Source: Gardnerella piotii (GTDB lineage Bacteria > Actinomycetota > Actinomycetes > Actinomycetales > Bifidobacteriaceae). Taken from it: DNA of 64,000 nt. Positions 16,709 to 25,597 of the stretch are shown here, one piece after another. Where the stretch lies: contig NZ_QJUV01000001.1 in the NCBI RefSeq assembly GCF_003397585.1, forward strand, positions 248,001 through 312,000, given 5' to 3'. Position numbers and translations under genes: made by a program. The notes under the pieces are model-generated. The model was not told the origin of the DNA and did not search any database. It worked only from the letters and a program-made list of their open reading frames with translations. Positions within the stretch are counted from its first letter, which is position 1. Each line of letters begins with the position of its first letter.

Positions 16709-19468
16709 GTGGAGGGTCCCGAAATTAAGGCTGTAGAAGCCGTTATTGATAATGGTTCATTTGGAAAGCGCACGCTGCGTTTTGAAACAGGTCGCCTCGC
16801 TCAGCAGGCGGATGGTGCTGTTGCCGCATACTTGGATGACGATTCCATGATTTTGTCGACGACGACTGCAGGATCTAGTCCAAAAGAAAACTACGACTTC
16901 TTCCCACTGACTGTTGATGTGGAAGAAAAAATGTACGCTGCTGGTAAGATTCCAGGATCTTTCTTCCGCAGAGAAGGACGCCCGTCAAATGAGGCAACGC
17001 TTGCGTGCCGTATTATTGACCGCCCATTGCGCCCGCTTTTCCCACACACTTTGCGTAACGAAGTGCAAGTTGTAGAAACGATTTTGGCAATTAATCCAGA
17101 TGATGCTTACGACGTTATTGCTTTGAACGCTGCATCTGCTTCTACTATGATTTCTGGTTTGCCATTTGAAGGCCCAGTTTCTGGTGTGCGTTTGGCTTTG
17201 ATTGATGGCCAGTGGGTTGCATTCCCTCGTTGGAGTGAGCGTGAGCGTGCTGTATTTGAGATTGTTGTTGCTGGTCGCGTTATTGAAAATGGCGATGTTG
17301 CGATTGCAATGATCGAAGCTGGCGCTGGTAAGAATGCTTGGAATTTGATTTATAATGAGGGTCAAATTAAGCCAGATGAGGAAGTTGTAGCTGGAGGCTT
17401 AGAAGCCGCAAAGCCGTTCATTAAGGTTATTTGCGAAGCGCAAAATGAGTTGAAGCGAATTGCGTCTAAGGAAACCAAGGAATTCCAGCTGTTCCCAGAG
17501 TATACGGATGAGCTTTATGCAAGAATCGATGAGATTGCTCATGCTGATTTGAACGAGGCTCTTTCTATTGCAGAAAAGCTTCCACGCCAAGACCGCATTG
17601 CGGAAATTAAAGAAGGCGTGCGCGAGGCGATTGCGCAAGAGTTTACTGATATGGACGAAGCCGAGAAAGAAAAGGAACTCGGCAATGCGTTCAAGGAGTT
17701 GCAGCGCCAGATTGTTCGTCGTCGTATTTTGACGGAAGATTACCGTATTGACGGCCGCGGCTTGCGCGATATTCGTACGCTTAGTGCAGAAGTTGATATT
17801 GTTCCTCGCGTTCATGGTTCGGCGCTCTTCCAGCGCGGCGAAACCCAGATTTTGGGCGTAACTACTTTGAACATGCTTAAGATGGAACAGCAAGTGGATG
17901 CGCTTTCTGGCCCACAAACTAAGCGCTACATGCACAACTACGAGATGCCTCCATACTCCACTGGTGAAACGGGTCGCGTTGGTTCTCCAAAGCGCCGCGA
18001 GATTGGTCATGGTGCTTTGGCAGAGAAGGCTTTGGTGCCAGTTTTGCCAAGTCGCGAAGAGTTCCCATATGCTATTCGTCAAGTATCGGAAGCTATTGGT
18101 TCCAACGGCTCTACATCTATGGGCTCCGTGTGCGCGTCTACGCTTTCCTTGCTCGCTGCTGGCGTTCCTTTGAAGGCTCCAGTTGCTGGCATTGCTATGG
18201 GCTTGGTTTCGGGAGACGTTGATGGCAAGCACATCTTTAAGACTTTGACCGATATTCTTGGCGCAGAAGATGCGTTTGGAGATATGGACTTTAAGGTTGC
18301 TGGTACGTCTGAATTTATTACTGCTTTGCAGCTTGATACTAAGCTTGATGGCATTCCAGCAGACATTTTGGCTGCTGCTTTGCAGCAAGCTCACGAGGCG
18401 CGCACGACTATTCTTGAAGTGATTAACGAGTGCATTGATTGCCCAGCAGAGATGAGCCCATTTGCTCCACGCATTATTACAACTACGATTCCTGTAGATA
18501 AGATTGGCGAAGTAATTGGCCCTAAGGGTAAGATGATTAACCAGATTCAAGAAGAAACTGGTGCCGAGATTGCTATTGAAGATGACGGTACTGTGTACAT
18601 CTCTTCCGAAGGTGGCGAAGCTGCTCAAAAGGCTAAGGAAATCATTGATTCTATTGCAAATCCACGTATTCCAAAGGCTGGCGAGACTTTTACTGGCAAG
18701 GTTGTTAAGACTACGAGCTTTGGTGCTTTTGTAAACTTGACTCCTGGAAGCGACGGCCTGTTGCATATTTCCCAGATTCGTAATCTTGCTAACGGTGAGC
18801 GCATCGACACTGTTGAAGATGTGCTTAAAGAGGGAGATACCGTAGAAGTAATCGTGCAAAGCGTAGACGAGCGCGGCAAGATCTCTTTGGCAATTCCAGG
18901 TTTTGAAAATCAAGAGTCTTCGGCGCCAGCGCCTCGTGAAAACCGTGGTCGTGGATCTCGCGAAGATCGTGAAGATAGGGATGATCGCAGAAGTGACCGT
19001 AGGCGTGCTCCACGCGACGATAGGGATGATCGTGGAGACAGAGGAGATAGAGATGATCGTCCTCGCCGCCGTAGCGTTCGCGATGATCGCGATTCGCGTT
19101 ATGACGATAGGGAAAATCGTTCGGATCGTTCAAGCCGCTACGACGAACGCTCTTCTAGAAGAGATGATCGCAGAAGCGATCGCTACGATAACAACGATTA
19201 TGAAGATCGTCCTCGCCGCCGCGCTCCTCGCGACGACCGATACGACGAGCGAGATGATAGTGCAAGTGAGCGCGCAGAGCGTTCCGATCGTTCCGACGAC
19301 CGCGCAGAGCGTCCTCGCCGTGGATCGGATCGCAGAGTGAGCGACCTCAATTTGCGCTACGCTGCAGACGACGACCACTACGATGAGTATCGCGCTGCTC
19401 GCGAGGAGCGCGCAGAACGCCCTCGTCGCAGGATCCGTCGCGATTTTGACCCATTTGACGAGGACTAA
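16709..19468 (+). CDS. pnp: Polyribonucleotide nucleotidyltransferase (PNPase) with long Arg/Asp-rich tail
   Basis: A 3'-5' phosphorolytic exoribonuclease, trimeric, central to mRNA decay. It has two RNase PH-like cores (about residues 15-240 and 345-560, with [31 protein letters not shown] and [25 protein letters not shown] segments), then a KH domain ([20 protein letters not shown]) and an S1 domain ([26 protein letters not shown]). From about residue 735 to the end lies a disordered, highly charged tail of RDDR/SDRR/DDRR repeats, unlike the short tails of enterobacterial PNPase. GTG 16709 follows AAAGGAGG. A terminator follows the stop. The tail may bind RNA or protein partners; that is inference. 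Confidence 0.96.
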   Translation: MEGPEIKAVEAVIDNGSFGKRTLRFETGRLAQQADGAVAAYLDDDSMILSTTTAGSSPKENYDFFPLTVDVEEKMYAAGKIPGSFFRREGRPSNEATLACRIIDRPLRPLFPHTLRNEVQVVETILAINPDDAYDVIALNAASASTMISGLPFEGPVSGVRLALIDGQWVAFPRWSERERAVFEIVVAGRVIENGDVAIAMIEAGAGKNAWNLIYNEGQIKPDEEVVAGGLEAAKPFIKVICEAQNELKRIASKETKEFQLFPEYTDELYARIDEIAHADLNEALSIAEKLPRQDRIAEIKEGVREAIAQEFTDMDEAEKEKELGNAFKELQRQIVRRRILTEDYRIDGRGLRDIRTLSAEVDIVPRVHGSALFQRGETQILGVTTLNMLKMEQQVDALSGPQTKRYMHNYEMPPYSTGETGRVGSPKRREIGHGALAEKALVPVLPSREEFPYAIRQVSEAIGSNGSTSMGSVCASTLSLLAAGVPLKAPVAGIAMGLVSGDVDGKHIFKTLTDILGAEDAFGDMDFKVAGTSEFITALQLDTKLDGIPADILAAALQQAHEARTTILEVINECIDCPAEMSPFAPRIITTTIPVDKIGEVIGPKGKMINQIQEETGAEIAIEDDGTVYISSEGGEAAQKAKEIIDSIANPRIPKAGETFTGKVVKTTSFGAFVNLTPGSDGLLHISQIRNLANGERIDTVEDVLKEGDTVEVIVQSVDERGKISLAIPGFENQESSAPAPRENRGRGSREDREDRDDRRSDRRRAPRDDRDDRGDRGDRDDRPRRRSVRDDRDSRYDDRENRSDRSSRYDERSSRRDDRRSDRYDNNDYEDRPRRRAPRDDRYDERDDSASERAERSDRSDDRAERPRRGSDRRVSDLNLRYAADDDHYDEYRAAREERAERPRRRIRRDFDPFDED

Positions 19469-19525
19469 TCGCAAGATAAAGACGCAAGCGCATAAGCGCC
19501 TAGTCATATAAAATAAAAAATCTAA

Positions 19526-19562
19526 ATGCCTTCAAGTTGCTTTTGCGCTTGGGGGCATTTTG
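19526..19562 (+). terminator. Rho-independent terminator after pnp
   Basis: An 11-bp stem (19526-19536 with 19548-19558, two G-U pairs) followed by a T-run. It overlaps a direct repeat of TTTTGAAACAT (about 19558-19583). Confidence 0.7.
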
Positions 19563-19595
19563 AAACATTTTTTGAAACATTTGAACAGGAGCAAA

Positions 19596-20459
19596 ATGGC
19601 CATGAATCGTACTATAGGATCGTTTAACACTACAGCTATTGGCTTTGGTGAGATGCCATTAACGATTGAAAACAATCTTGGGCACAGTATGGGCATTGAA
19701 ACAATCCACGCGGCTCTAAACGCTGGATGCACGCATATAGATACGGCATGGGCGTATTATTGCTCGGGCGGTGAGGAGCAAACTGGCGAAAAGCTTGTGC
19801 GCGAGGCGTTGGATAGCTGGAATGGAGACAAGTCCTCGATTCTTGTTGCAACAAAAGTCGGCCACTTCCGCAACTTTACAGATGGTAAGCCAACGTGGGG
19901 TAAAGATGGAAAGCCAGAGCATTTGATTGCGCACGCTAAAGAGTCGGCAATGGCTCTTGGCGTAGATACGATTGATTTGCTTTACTTCCACAGGCCAGAT
20001 CCAGAAGTTCCATACAATGAGTCGATTGAAGCAATGCAACATCTGCTTGATGAGGGAGTCGCGCGAGAAATCGGCATTTCTAACGCATCTGTTGAGCAGA
20101 TTGACATTGCGCGTGAGATTTTGGGAGAAAAGCTTGTTGCTGTTCAAAATCAGTATTCGCCAGTGCATTTAGAAAACGAAGACACATTGCAATATTGCAA
20201 GAAGCTTGGAATTGCGTTTGTTTGCTGGAGTCCGCTTGGAGGGTTCCGTCACCCGTACGACGAGCATCTTTTTGACCCATTCCGTAAAGTGGCGGATGCT
20301 CACAACGTTAGCTATCAGCAGGTTGTTTTGGCTTGGGAGCTTGCCAAGGGCAGCAATGTTTTTGTTATTCCAGGCGCGCATAGGCCAGCTACGATTTTAG
20401 ATAGCTTAAAGGCTGCAGATTTGCAATTAAGCGACGAAGAATTAGCTTATTTGGGTTAG
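19596..20459 (+). CDS. Aldo/keto reductase
   Basis: A 287-residue NAD(P)H-dependent oxidoreductase with a TIM-barrel fold. Family landmarks are the DTAWAYYCSG segment with catalytic Asp/Tyr, the Lys in LVATKVG, LLYFHRPDP with the conserved histidine region, IGISNAS, and FVIPGAHRPATI, the C-terminal cofactor-binding stretch. The substrate is not predictable. The start is set at ATG 19596, which follows CAGGAG by 5 nt; the frame is open further upstream through the pnp terminator, which is not plausible coding sequence. It reads in the same direction as pgeF, 66 nt downstream. Confidence 0.9.
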   Translation: MAMNRTIGSFNTTAIGFGEMPLTIENNLGHSMGIETIHAALNAGCTHIDTAWAYYCSGGEEQTGEKLVREALDSWNGDKSSILVATKVGHFRNFTDGKPTWGKDGKPEHLIAHAKESAMALGVDTIDLLYFHRPDPEVPYNESIEAMQHLLDEGVAREIGISNASVEQIDIAREILGEKLVAVQNQYSPVHLENEDTLQYCKKLGIAFVCWSPLGGFRHPYDEHLFDPFRKVADAHNVSYQQVVLAWELAKGSNVFVIPGAHRPATILDSLKAADLQLSDEELAYLG

Positions 20460-20525
20460 TTTAATTTTGATTAACTTTTACAGCGAATAAGACAAAACGA
20501 ATAAGACAAAACGAAAGCGAATAAT

Positions 20526-21491
20526 ATGCAAGAAACTAGCGTAGCAGGAATGCCACTTGCACACGAAGACGAAGATGGCTTGCCAATTCCAGTGACGATT
20601 CCAGTGCCACTTGGAGCGCGCGCTCACGCCGTTTTTACAACGCGATTAGGTGGAATTTCCGAAGGTGCGTTTGCTTCGCTTAATTTAGGAGGCAAAGCTG
20701 GCGATGATGCTAAATCTGTGTTTAGCAACCGTTGTGCTTTGCAACGCGCGCTTAAATCTGACTTGTGTCTTGTTAGCCAAGTTCACGGAAATAGCGTATT
20801 TGATGCAGATCCAATAGTTGATTCGTGGAACACTCCGTACGGTTTTGATGCTACAGGTTTTGCAGATTCACACGCTAGAATCGAAGCAGACGCGCAAGTT
20901 TCAACTGCTTGCTCGCTTGCTTTAGGAATGTTTGCTGCAGATTGCTTGCCAGTTTTGCTTGCAGATAGTGAATCTGGTGTAATTGCTGCAGCACATTGCG
21001 GCAGAAAAGGCTTAATGGCTGGCGTGCTTGATTCTGTTATTGAAGCAATGTGCGAAAAGGGAGCCGAACGCTCGAATATAACAGCTGTTTTAGGGCCATG
21101 TATTTGTGGTGATTGCTACGAAGTTGGCGAAGAAATCGCGCGCGACTTTGAACGCCGATACCCACAAACTGTAACGCAAACGCGTTTTGGTGGACTTGGA
21201 ATTGATATTGCAGAAGCTGCTCGCATTGATTTAGCGCTTGCAGGAGTTGCAAATATTGTTGACGCTTTGCCGCGCGTTACTGCTGCCACACAATATTTGG
21301 CTAAAGACGAAGAGTTGCAAACAATTTGTAAGGTAGACGGCGAAGGCGAAGTGTTGGAAAGTCGCCTTAAGGCGTTGCAAAACCCAATGTGTACGCTGGA
21401 AAATCCATTATGGTATTCTCATAGGCGCGCTGGTCTTGCAGGAAAATCTCACGAAGGACGATTGCTTGCGCTTGTAGTTAAAGACAAGTAA
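20526..21491 (+). CDS. pgeF: PgeF/YfiH family protein (laccase-domain, LACC1-like)
   Basis: A 321-residue protein of the YfiH/YlmD/LACC1 family. Bacterial members remove mis-incorporated amino acids from peptidoglycan precursors (PgeF), and relatives are purine nucleoside phosphorylases/deaminases. The metal and active-site motifs are present: SQVHGNSV (His), FAADCLPVLL (Cys) and IAAAHCGRKGL (His), plus LGPCICGDCYEVGEEI. The C-terminus carries RRAGLAGKSHEGRLLALV-type family sequence. In many actinobacteria this gene sits with the division cluster near ftsZ; here it lies between an aldo/keto reductase and pcp. Only a weak GAAAGCG site precedes ATG 20526. Confidence 0.88.
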   Translation: MQETSVAGMPLAHEDEDGLPIPVTIPVPLGARAHAVFTTRLGGISEGAFASLNLGGKAGDDAKSVFSNRCALQRALKSDLCLVSQVHGNSVFDADPIVDSWNTPYGFDATGFADSHARIEADAQVSTACSLALGMFAADCLPVLLADSESGVIAAAHCGRKGLMAGVLDSVIEAMCEKGAERSNITAVLGPCICGDCYEVGEEIARDFERRYPQTVTQTRFGGLGIDIAEAARIDLALAGVANIVDALPRVTAATQYLAKDEELQTICKVDGEGEVLESRLKALQNPMCTLENPLWYSHRRAGLAGKSHEGRLLALVVKDK

Positions 21492-21535
21492 AAGCTATTG
21501 TTAGAAAGCTATTGAAAGCTATAGAAAGCTATTGT
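21490..21535 (+). repeat. Short tandem repeat GAAAGCTATT between pgeF and pcp
   Basis: Four imperfect copies of (GA)AAAGCTAT(T/A) fill the 45-nt spacer up to the pcp start codon, leaving no good ribosome-binding site. Confidence 0.7.
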
Positions 21536-21536
21536 T

Positions 21537-22220
21537 ATGAATCAAATTAACGTAGTGATTTCTGGGTTTGGGCCATACGAGGATTTAGAAATAAATCCGT
21601 CGCACGAAGTGCCACTAGCGCTTGAACACGCCAAAAATGGCGATTTAGCATCGGATTTTAATCTTCCAGAAGATGTTAGCGTAAAAATTACGTCTGTAAT
21701 GTTGCCAATCAGTTTTGCAAACGCTTGGCCGCATCTTTTAGAAACGATTAACGCGCAAGACGCGGATATTGTGATTGCAACAGGTGTAAAACACGCGGCT
21801 CGTGGAGTGCAACTAGAACGATGCGCTACAAACATAATGGATGCGAATAAGCCAGACGTAGATAACCACACTCCTCAAAGCGTGCAAATCGTTGAAAATG
21901 GGCCTGCTGCGTACTGGACTAGGCTGCCGCTAAGAATGATTCTAAACGATTTTGCTCATAGTGGGATTGCGTCTACGCTAAGCTCGGATGCAGGAACATA
22001 TGTTTGCAATTCGCTGTTTTATAGATTGCTAGATTGGGCGTCGAATAATTCTAAAAAGCGCATAATCGCAGGGTTTGTAAGTTTTCCGCCAGTGGTTGCG
22101 TTGCATGATGCACGCCACGGGCTGCCATTAGACGCGCAAATAAAAGCTGGAAAAAGCATAATTTGCGAAGCTGTAAATTACTATATGAAACCTTCGTCTT
22201 CGGGAATATTGCTCAAGTAA
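21537..22220 (+). CDS. pcp: Pyroglutamyl-peptidase I homologue with altered catalytic triad
   Basis: A 227-residue member of peptidase family C15, which removes N-terminal pyroglutamate. The start VVISGFGPYEDLEINPS matches the family, the catalytic Glu lies in QLERCATN (about E94), and the catalytic Cys lies in GTYVCNSLFY (about C157). The third triad residue, His in the usual GFIHVP motif, is missing: the sequence reads AGFVSFPPV, with Ser at about residue 182. Either another histidine (for example in HDARHG just after) substitutes, or the protein is inactive or changed in specificity. The gene has no other sign of decay. Spacing to pgeF is 45 nt. Confidence 0.85.
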   Translation: MNQINVVISGFGPYEDLEINPSHEVPLALEHAKNGDLASDFNLPEDVSVKITSVMLPISFANAWPHLLETINAQDADIVIATGVKHAARGVQLERCATNIMDANKPDVDNHTPQSVQIVENGPAAYWTRLPLRMILNDFAHSGIASTLSSDAGTYVCNSLFYRLLDWASNNSKKRIIAGFVSFPPVVALHDARHGLPLDAQIKAGKSIICEAVNYYMKPSSSGILLK

Positions 22221-22326
22221 TTCGCGCGACACGCTCGAGTGTTTTAGCAACTAAAGTGATAGCGTTATTGCTGATGGAGTGTGCACGATAAGTAGAGTCG
22301 TGCGGGGGTTTGTGAAAGGAATAAAC

Positions 22327-23718
22327 ATGGTGCCAGATCGTTTCCCAACTGCTTTGCGAGGGTACGACAAAGATAAAGTCAACGAAGCCTTTACCAACTA
22401 TGAGCGCACAATATCGCGGTTGCGTGAACAAGTGCGATCTAGTGACGAGTCAATTTTGCAATTGCAAGCACAATTGCAAGAAGAAAAAAATAATGTAAAA
22501 CGTGCAAAAAGCGGTAATACTTTTGCATCTTTGGGCGCAAATGCGCAACAATTACTTGCTTCGGCAGAACAAACGAGTGCGCAATTGATTGAGCGCGCAA
22601 AGCAAGACGCTGCGTCGATTAAAAAAACGGCTCAAGCGCAGGCAGGAACTTTGCTGAATAACGCAAAATTAGACGCGGAGCATTTGCTTCAAGAGGCGCA
22701 AACCAAGGCAGATACGCTACTTTCTACAGCCAGCAATAAGGCAAATCAGATGACGAGTGCTGCGAAAGAGGATTCAGAGCGTTTGCGTGAAACAACGAGC
22801 AAAGATGTTAATGCACAAAAAGATGCTGCAACGCTAGAAATCAACAATGCGCGCGAAGAGCATGCAAAGAAGATGGCGTCTGAAAAATCTGAGCAAGAGC
22901 GCGCAATCGCACAGCTGAAGGCGGATGCAGCGCAAAAAATCGCAGAACAAAGGTCGGCCGCCAACGCGGAAATCGCACATGCTAAAGCAGAAACGAATGA
23001 TCAAATTGAGTCTGCTTTAGCAGAAGCGAATAAGAAGCTTGCAGATATGCAAGAGCGCGCAACAAAGATGATGGCGGACGCTCAGCGCAAGGCTGGAGAA
23101 ATCACGGATGCGGCTGCTGCAAAGGCTCAGGAGATTGCGGACGAAGCGCAAGTTGAGCGCACACGTACACTGAGCCAAGTTAGTGCAGAAGTTGAGCAAA
23201 TTAGAAACGACATTGCAGCTCAGCAAGAAGAGGCCACAAAAAAGGTGAATGAGCTTATTTCTGGTCTAAAAGAGCGCGAGCGTGCTGCGCAAGAAGAGGC
23301 GGATGCGCTTGTTGCACGCGCCAAAACGGTGCATCAAGATGCGGATGATTATGCAGCTCAAGCGCATAAAGATGCGGACGCACAAGCTGCGCAAATCGTT
23401 CGTAAAGCTATGCAAGATGCTACGGCTCAGGTGGAAGAGCGCAGGGCAGCGGCTCAAAAGGAGCTTGACGGCATGACGGCGCGCTTAACGCAGTTGCAGC
23501 ATAGGGAAGCGCAAATCACGCAGCGCGTTACCGAGCTTAGGTCTTTGTTTGCAAACGCATTCTCGGGATTTGATTTTGGAGATGCTGCTTCTGGACAGGG
23601 GCATTCTGGCGATTCTGCAGATGCGGATGCTTCGGAGCGTAGAGATGCGGATGCTCAAAAGCAGGCTAGAAAAGATGCTCAAGCTCAAGTTGAAGAGGCA
23701 ATTGCGCAGGAGTCGTGA
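22327..23718 (+). CDS. DivIVA-domain-like coiled-coil protein
   Basis: A 463-residue protein. The first 30 residues (MVPDRFPTALRGYDKDKVNEAF) resemble the DivIVA N-terminal domain, in which an F/RGYD-type stretch precedes a coiled coil. The rest is almost entirely alanine/glutamine/glutamate-rich coiled coil (about residues 35-400) with repeats such as AQAxAxxxxxxA, ending in an acidic/Lys tail. In actinobacteria DivIVA-type proteins organise pole growth or septation. ATG 22327 follows GAAAGGA by about 6 nt; the frame open from 22279 has no support. It is longer than a canonical Wag31, so it may be a paralogue or a scaffold. No membrane segment. Confidence 0.75.
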   Translation: MVPDRFPTALRGYDKDKVNEAFTNYERTISRLREQVRSSDESILQLQAQLQEEKNNVKRAKSGNTFASLGANAQQLLASAEQTSAQLIERAKQDAASIKKTAQAQAGTLLNNAKLDAEHLLQEAQTKADTLLSTASNKANQMTSAAKEDSERLRETTSKDVNAQKDAATLEINNAREEHAKKMASEKSEQERAIAQLKADAAQKIAEQRSAANAEIAHAKAETNDQIESALAEANKKLADMQERATKMMADAQRKAGEITDAAAAKAQEIADEAQVERTRTLSQVSAEVEQIRNDIAAQQEEATKKVNELISGLKERERAAQEEADALVARAKTVHQDADDYAAQAHKDADAQAAQIVRKAMQDATAQVEERRAAAQKELDGMTARLTQLQHREAQITQRVTELRSLFANAFSGFDFGDAASGQGHSGDSADADASERRDADAQKQARKDAQAQVEEAIAQES

Positions 23719-23860
23719 GCTTCTGGCGTGAGTTGCTGGCGTAGATGCGCGTGGCGTGATTTGCGCGGAAAAGTCGCAAGCAGACGCAAGATTTACGAAA
23801 AAAGCTAAAATAAACTATAAAAAATAAACATAAAACAAGAAAAACAAGAAAGGTTATACA

Positions 23861-25195
23861 GTGACTGAGATCTCTGAATTAAGTGCCGAAGCTTTGCAAG
23901 GTTTGCGTGACGATTTTGACGCAAATCCATTGAATCGTTTGGCAATGAACGGCGTTACGGCTGCTGGAATCGATAAAGTGGCGCGAAACTACGACCGCGC
24001 TCGCCTGCTGCAGCGCCGATTCTCAACGGTTGTGGATAATGGCGACGCAAGGCATCAGGATCATTCTGGTCGCTGCTGGCTATTTAGCTCTTTGAATGTT
24101 GCGCGATTTGTTGCTAAAAAATCGCTTAAAGTTAAGGATTTTGAGTTCTCGCAGAACTACGCAATGTACTTCGACAAGCTTGAGCGAATCAACTACTTCT
24201 TAAAGGATGTTGCGGCTCTTGTTCGCTCTGGCGAGCCTTCTGATTCGCGTTTGTTGCAGCATTTGCTCAGTGACGTTATGGGCGACGGCGGCCAGTGGAC
24301 TATGGCTATGAACGTCTACAAGAAGTATGGTGCTGTTCCTAAGGATTTGTATCCAGAAACAGAGTCTTCTAAAGACACTGGCGATATGAATACTCAGCTT
24401 AAAAAGCTTTTGCACACGGCTGTGGCTCATATGTATGCCAACGCTGCCGACATTGACAATATTATTGAGACGACTATGGCTGCAGGTCATAGGATTCTTA
24501 CAATTCACTTGGGTGAGCCGCCAAAGAGCTTCGATTGGGAGTGGACAGACGAGGACGGAAAGTTCCATCGCGATGGCGAAATTACGCCAGTTGAGTTTTG
24601 GAAGAAGTACGTTACTGCTGGATTGGAAGAATATGTTTGCTTGGTGGACGATCCACGTGCGGAGCATCCAAAGGGCAAGAAGATTGCGATTGAGCACTTG
24701 GGTAATGTTGCTGGCGGAGATGCTACGGAATATTTGAACGTGCCAAACCAGTTTATGAAGGATTGCGTGCGTAAGATTCTTGTTGAGCAGGGCATTCCAG
24801 TTTGGTTTGGTGCGGATTGCCACCCTATGATGGATCGCGATAATGGCGCGTGGGCTACGGATTTGTTTGAGTACGATCGCGTTTATGGCGTTGATTTTGA
24901 CTTGAACAAGGAGCAGCGCGTGCGTTTTGCTGATTCGGCTATGAATCATGCTATGGCGTTTGCTGGAGTTGATGTTGCGGATGACGGCACGACTACTCGC
25001 CGCTGGCGCGTGGAGAACTCTTGGGGGCCAGAGATTGCGGACAAGGGTTACTTTACGATGAGTGACGATTGGTTCACTGAGTACGTGTACGAGGTGGCTG
25101 TACCTAAGGCGCTTTTGCCAGAAGAATATAAGAAAGCACTGGAAGAACCAGCAATTGTTTTACCAGCGTGGGACCCAATGGGCGCGCTCGCCTAG
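23861..25195 (+). CDS. pepC: Aminopeptidase C (bleomycin hydrolase family, C1B)
   Basis: A cytoplasmic cysteine aminopeptidase that usually forms a barrel-like hexamer. The 444-residue product has catalytic Cys at about residue 72 in HSGRCWLFSSLN, catalytic His in MNHAMAFAGVD, and Asn in VENSWG. It ends in the family C-terminal arm (PAIVLPAWDPMGALA), which in homologues inserts into the active site and sets aminopeptidase specificity. GTG 23861 follows AAGAAAGG. It probably supports peptide use in an amino-acid-requiring lifestyle. Confidence 0.96.
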   Translation: MTEISELSAEALQGLRDDFDANPLNRLAMNGVTAAGIDKVARNYDRARLLQRRFSTVVDNGDARHQDHSGRCWLFSSLNVARFVAKKSLKVKDFEFSQNYAMYFDKLERINYFLKDVAALVRSGEPSDSRLLQHLLSDVMGDGGQWTMAMNVYKKYGAVPKDLYPETESSKDTGDMNTQLKKLLHTAVAHMYANAADIDNIIETTMAAGHRILTIHLGEPPKSFDWEWTDEDGKFHRDGEITPVEFWKKYVTAGLEEYVCLVDDPRAEHPKGKKIAIEHLGNVAGGDATEYLNVPNQFMKDCVRKILVEQGIPVWFGADCHPMMDRDNGAWATDLFEYDRVYGVDFDLNKEQRVRFADSAMNHAMAFAGVDVADDGTTTRRWRVENSWGPEIADKGYFTMSDDWFTEYVYEVAVPKALLPEEYKKALEEPAIVLPAWDPMGALA

Positions 25196-25365
25196 GCTAA
25201 TTTCACTAGGAAATTAGCCTACTCGAGCGCGCCCGAGCTGCTTAGAGCAGAAGCATTGCTTCTGCTGCAGCGAGGACATTCGCGCGCGTAGACCGCGCGA
25301 ATGCAGTGGCCTAACGCGAAGCTGCATAGCGCGCTTCGCGTTACTCCAAAGCGCTTTTCGCGCTA
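25196..25365. repeat. Stacked hairpins after pepC
   Basis: GGCTAATTTC/GAAATTAGCC (from 25196) lies directly after the pepC stop and may act as its terminator, though no T-run follows. Further hairpins are AGCAGAAGCA/TGCTTCTGCT near 25244-25264 and TAACGCGAAGC/GCTTCGCGTTA near 25313-25343. A GTAGACCGCGCGAA segment near 25290 resembles part of the repeat family at 8508. No gene is visible. Confidence 0.6.
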
Positions 25366-25499
25366 CGCTATTCCTCACGGCTATTAGTAGCCGTTCGGCT
25401 GATTTGGCATGTAAAGTCCACTGGACTTTACATTTGAGCCAAATCACGCTTTGAAGGAGCTTGAAATGCGTTATGCAATTTCAAGCTCAGTCAAAGCGC
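25366..25499. repeat. 134-bp palindromic element, copy A
   Basis: 134 bp matching 45943-46076 with three differences by eye. It is built from three hairpins: CACGGCTA/TAGCCGT, then ATGTAAAGTCCA-C-TGGACTTTACAT nested within TGATTTGGC/GCCAAATCA, and CGCTTTGA...TCAAAGCG enclosing GAGCTTGAAAT/ATTTCAAGCTC. It carries no transposase, so it resembles a miniature mobile element or a composite extragenic palindrome. It sits between pepC and the DAHP synthase gene. Confidence 0.85.
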
Positions 25500-25597
25500 G
25501 AAGGCAGGTCGGAGCGACTACATAAACTTGTAGTGTTTTTGTAATTGCGTCAAACGCTTCCACATCAAGCGCAGCTTATTTTATAGGATGGTGACAA

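Noticed and set aside
17399..18913. 504-codon open frame on the minus strand opposite pnp
   Set aside because: It lies wholly opposite the conserved PNPase core, has no start signals and encodes no recognisable protein; it is a product of pnp codon bias.
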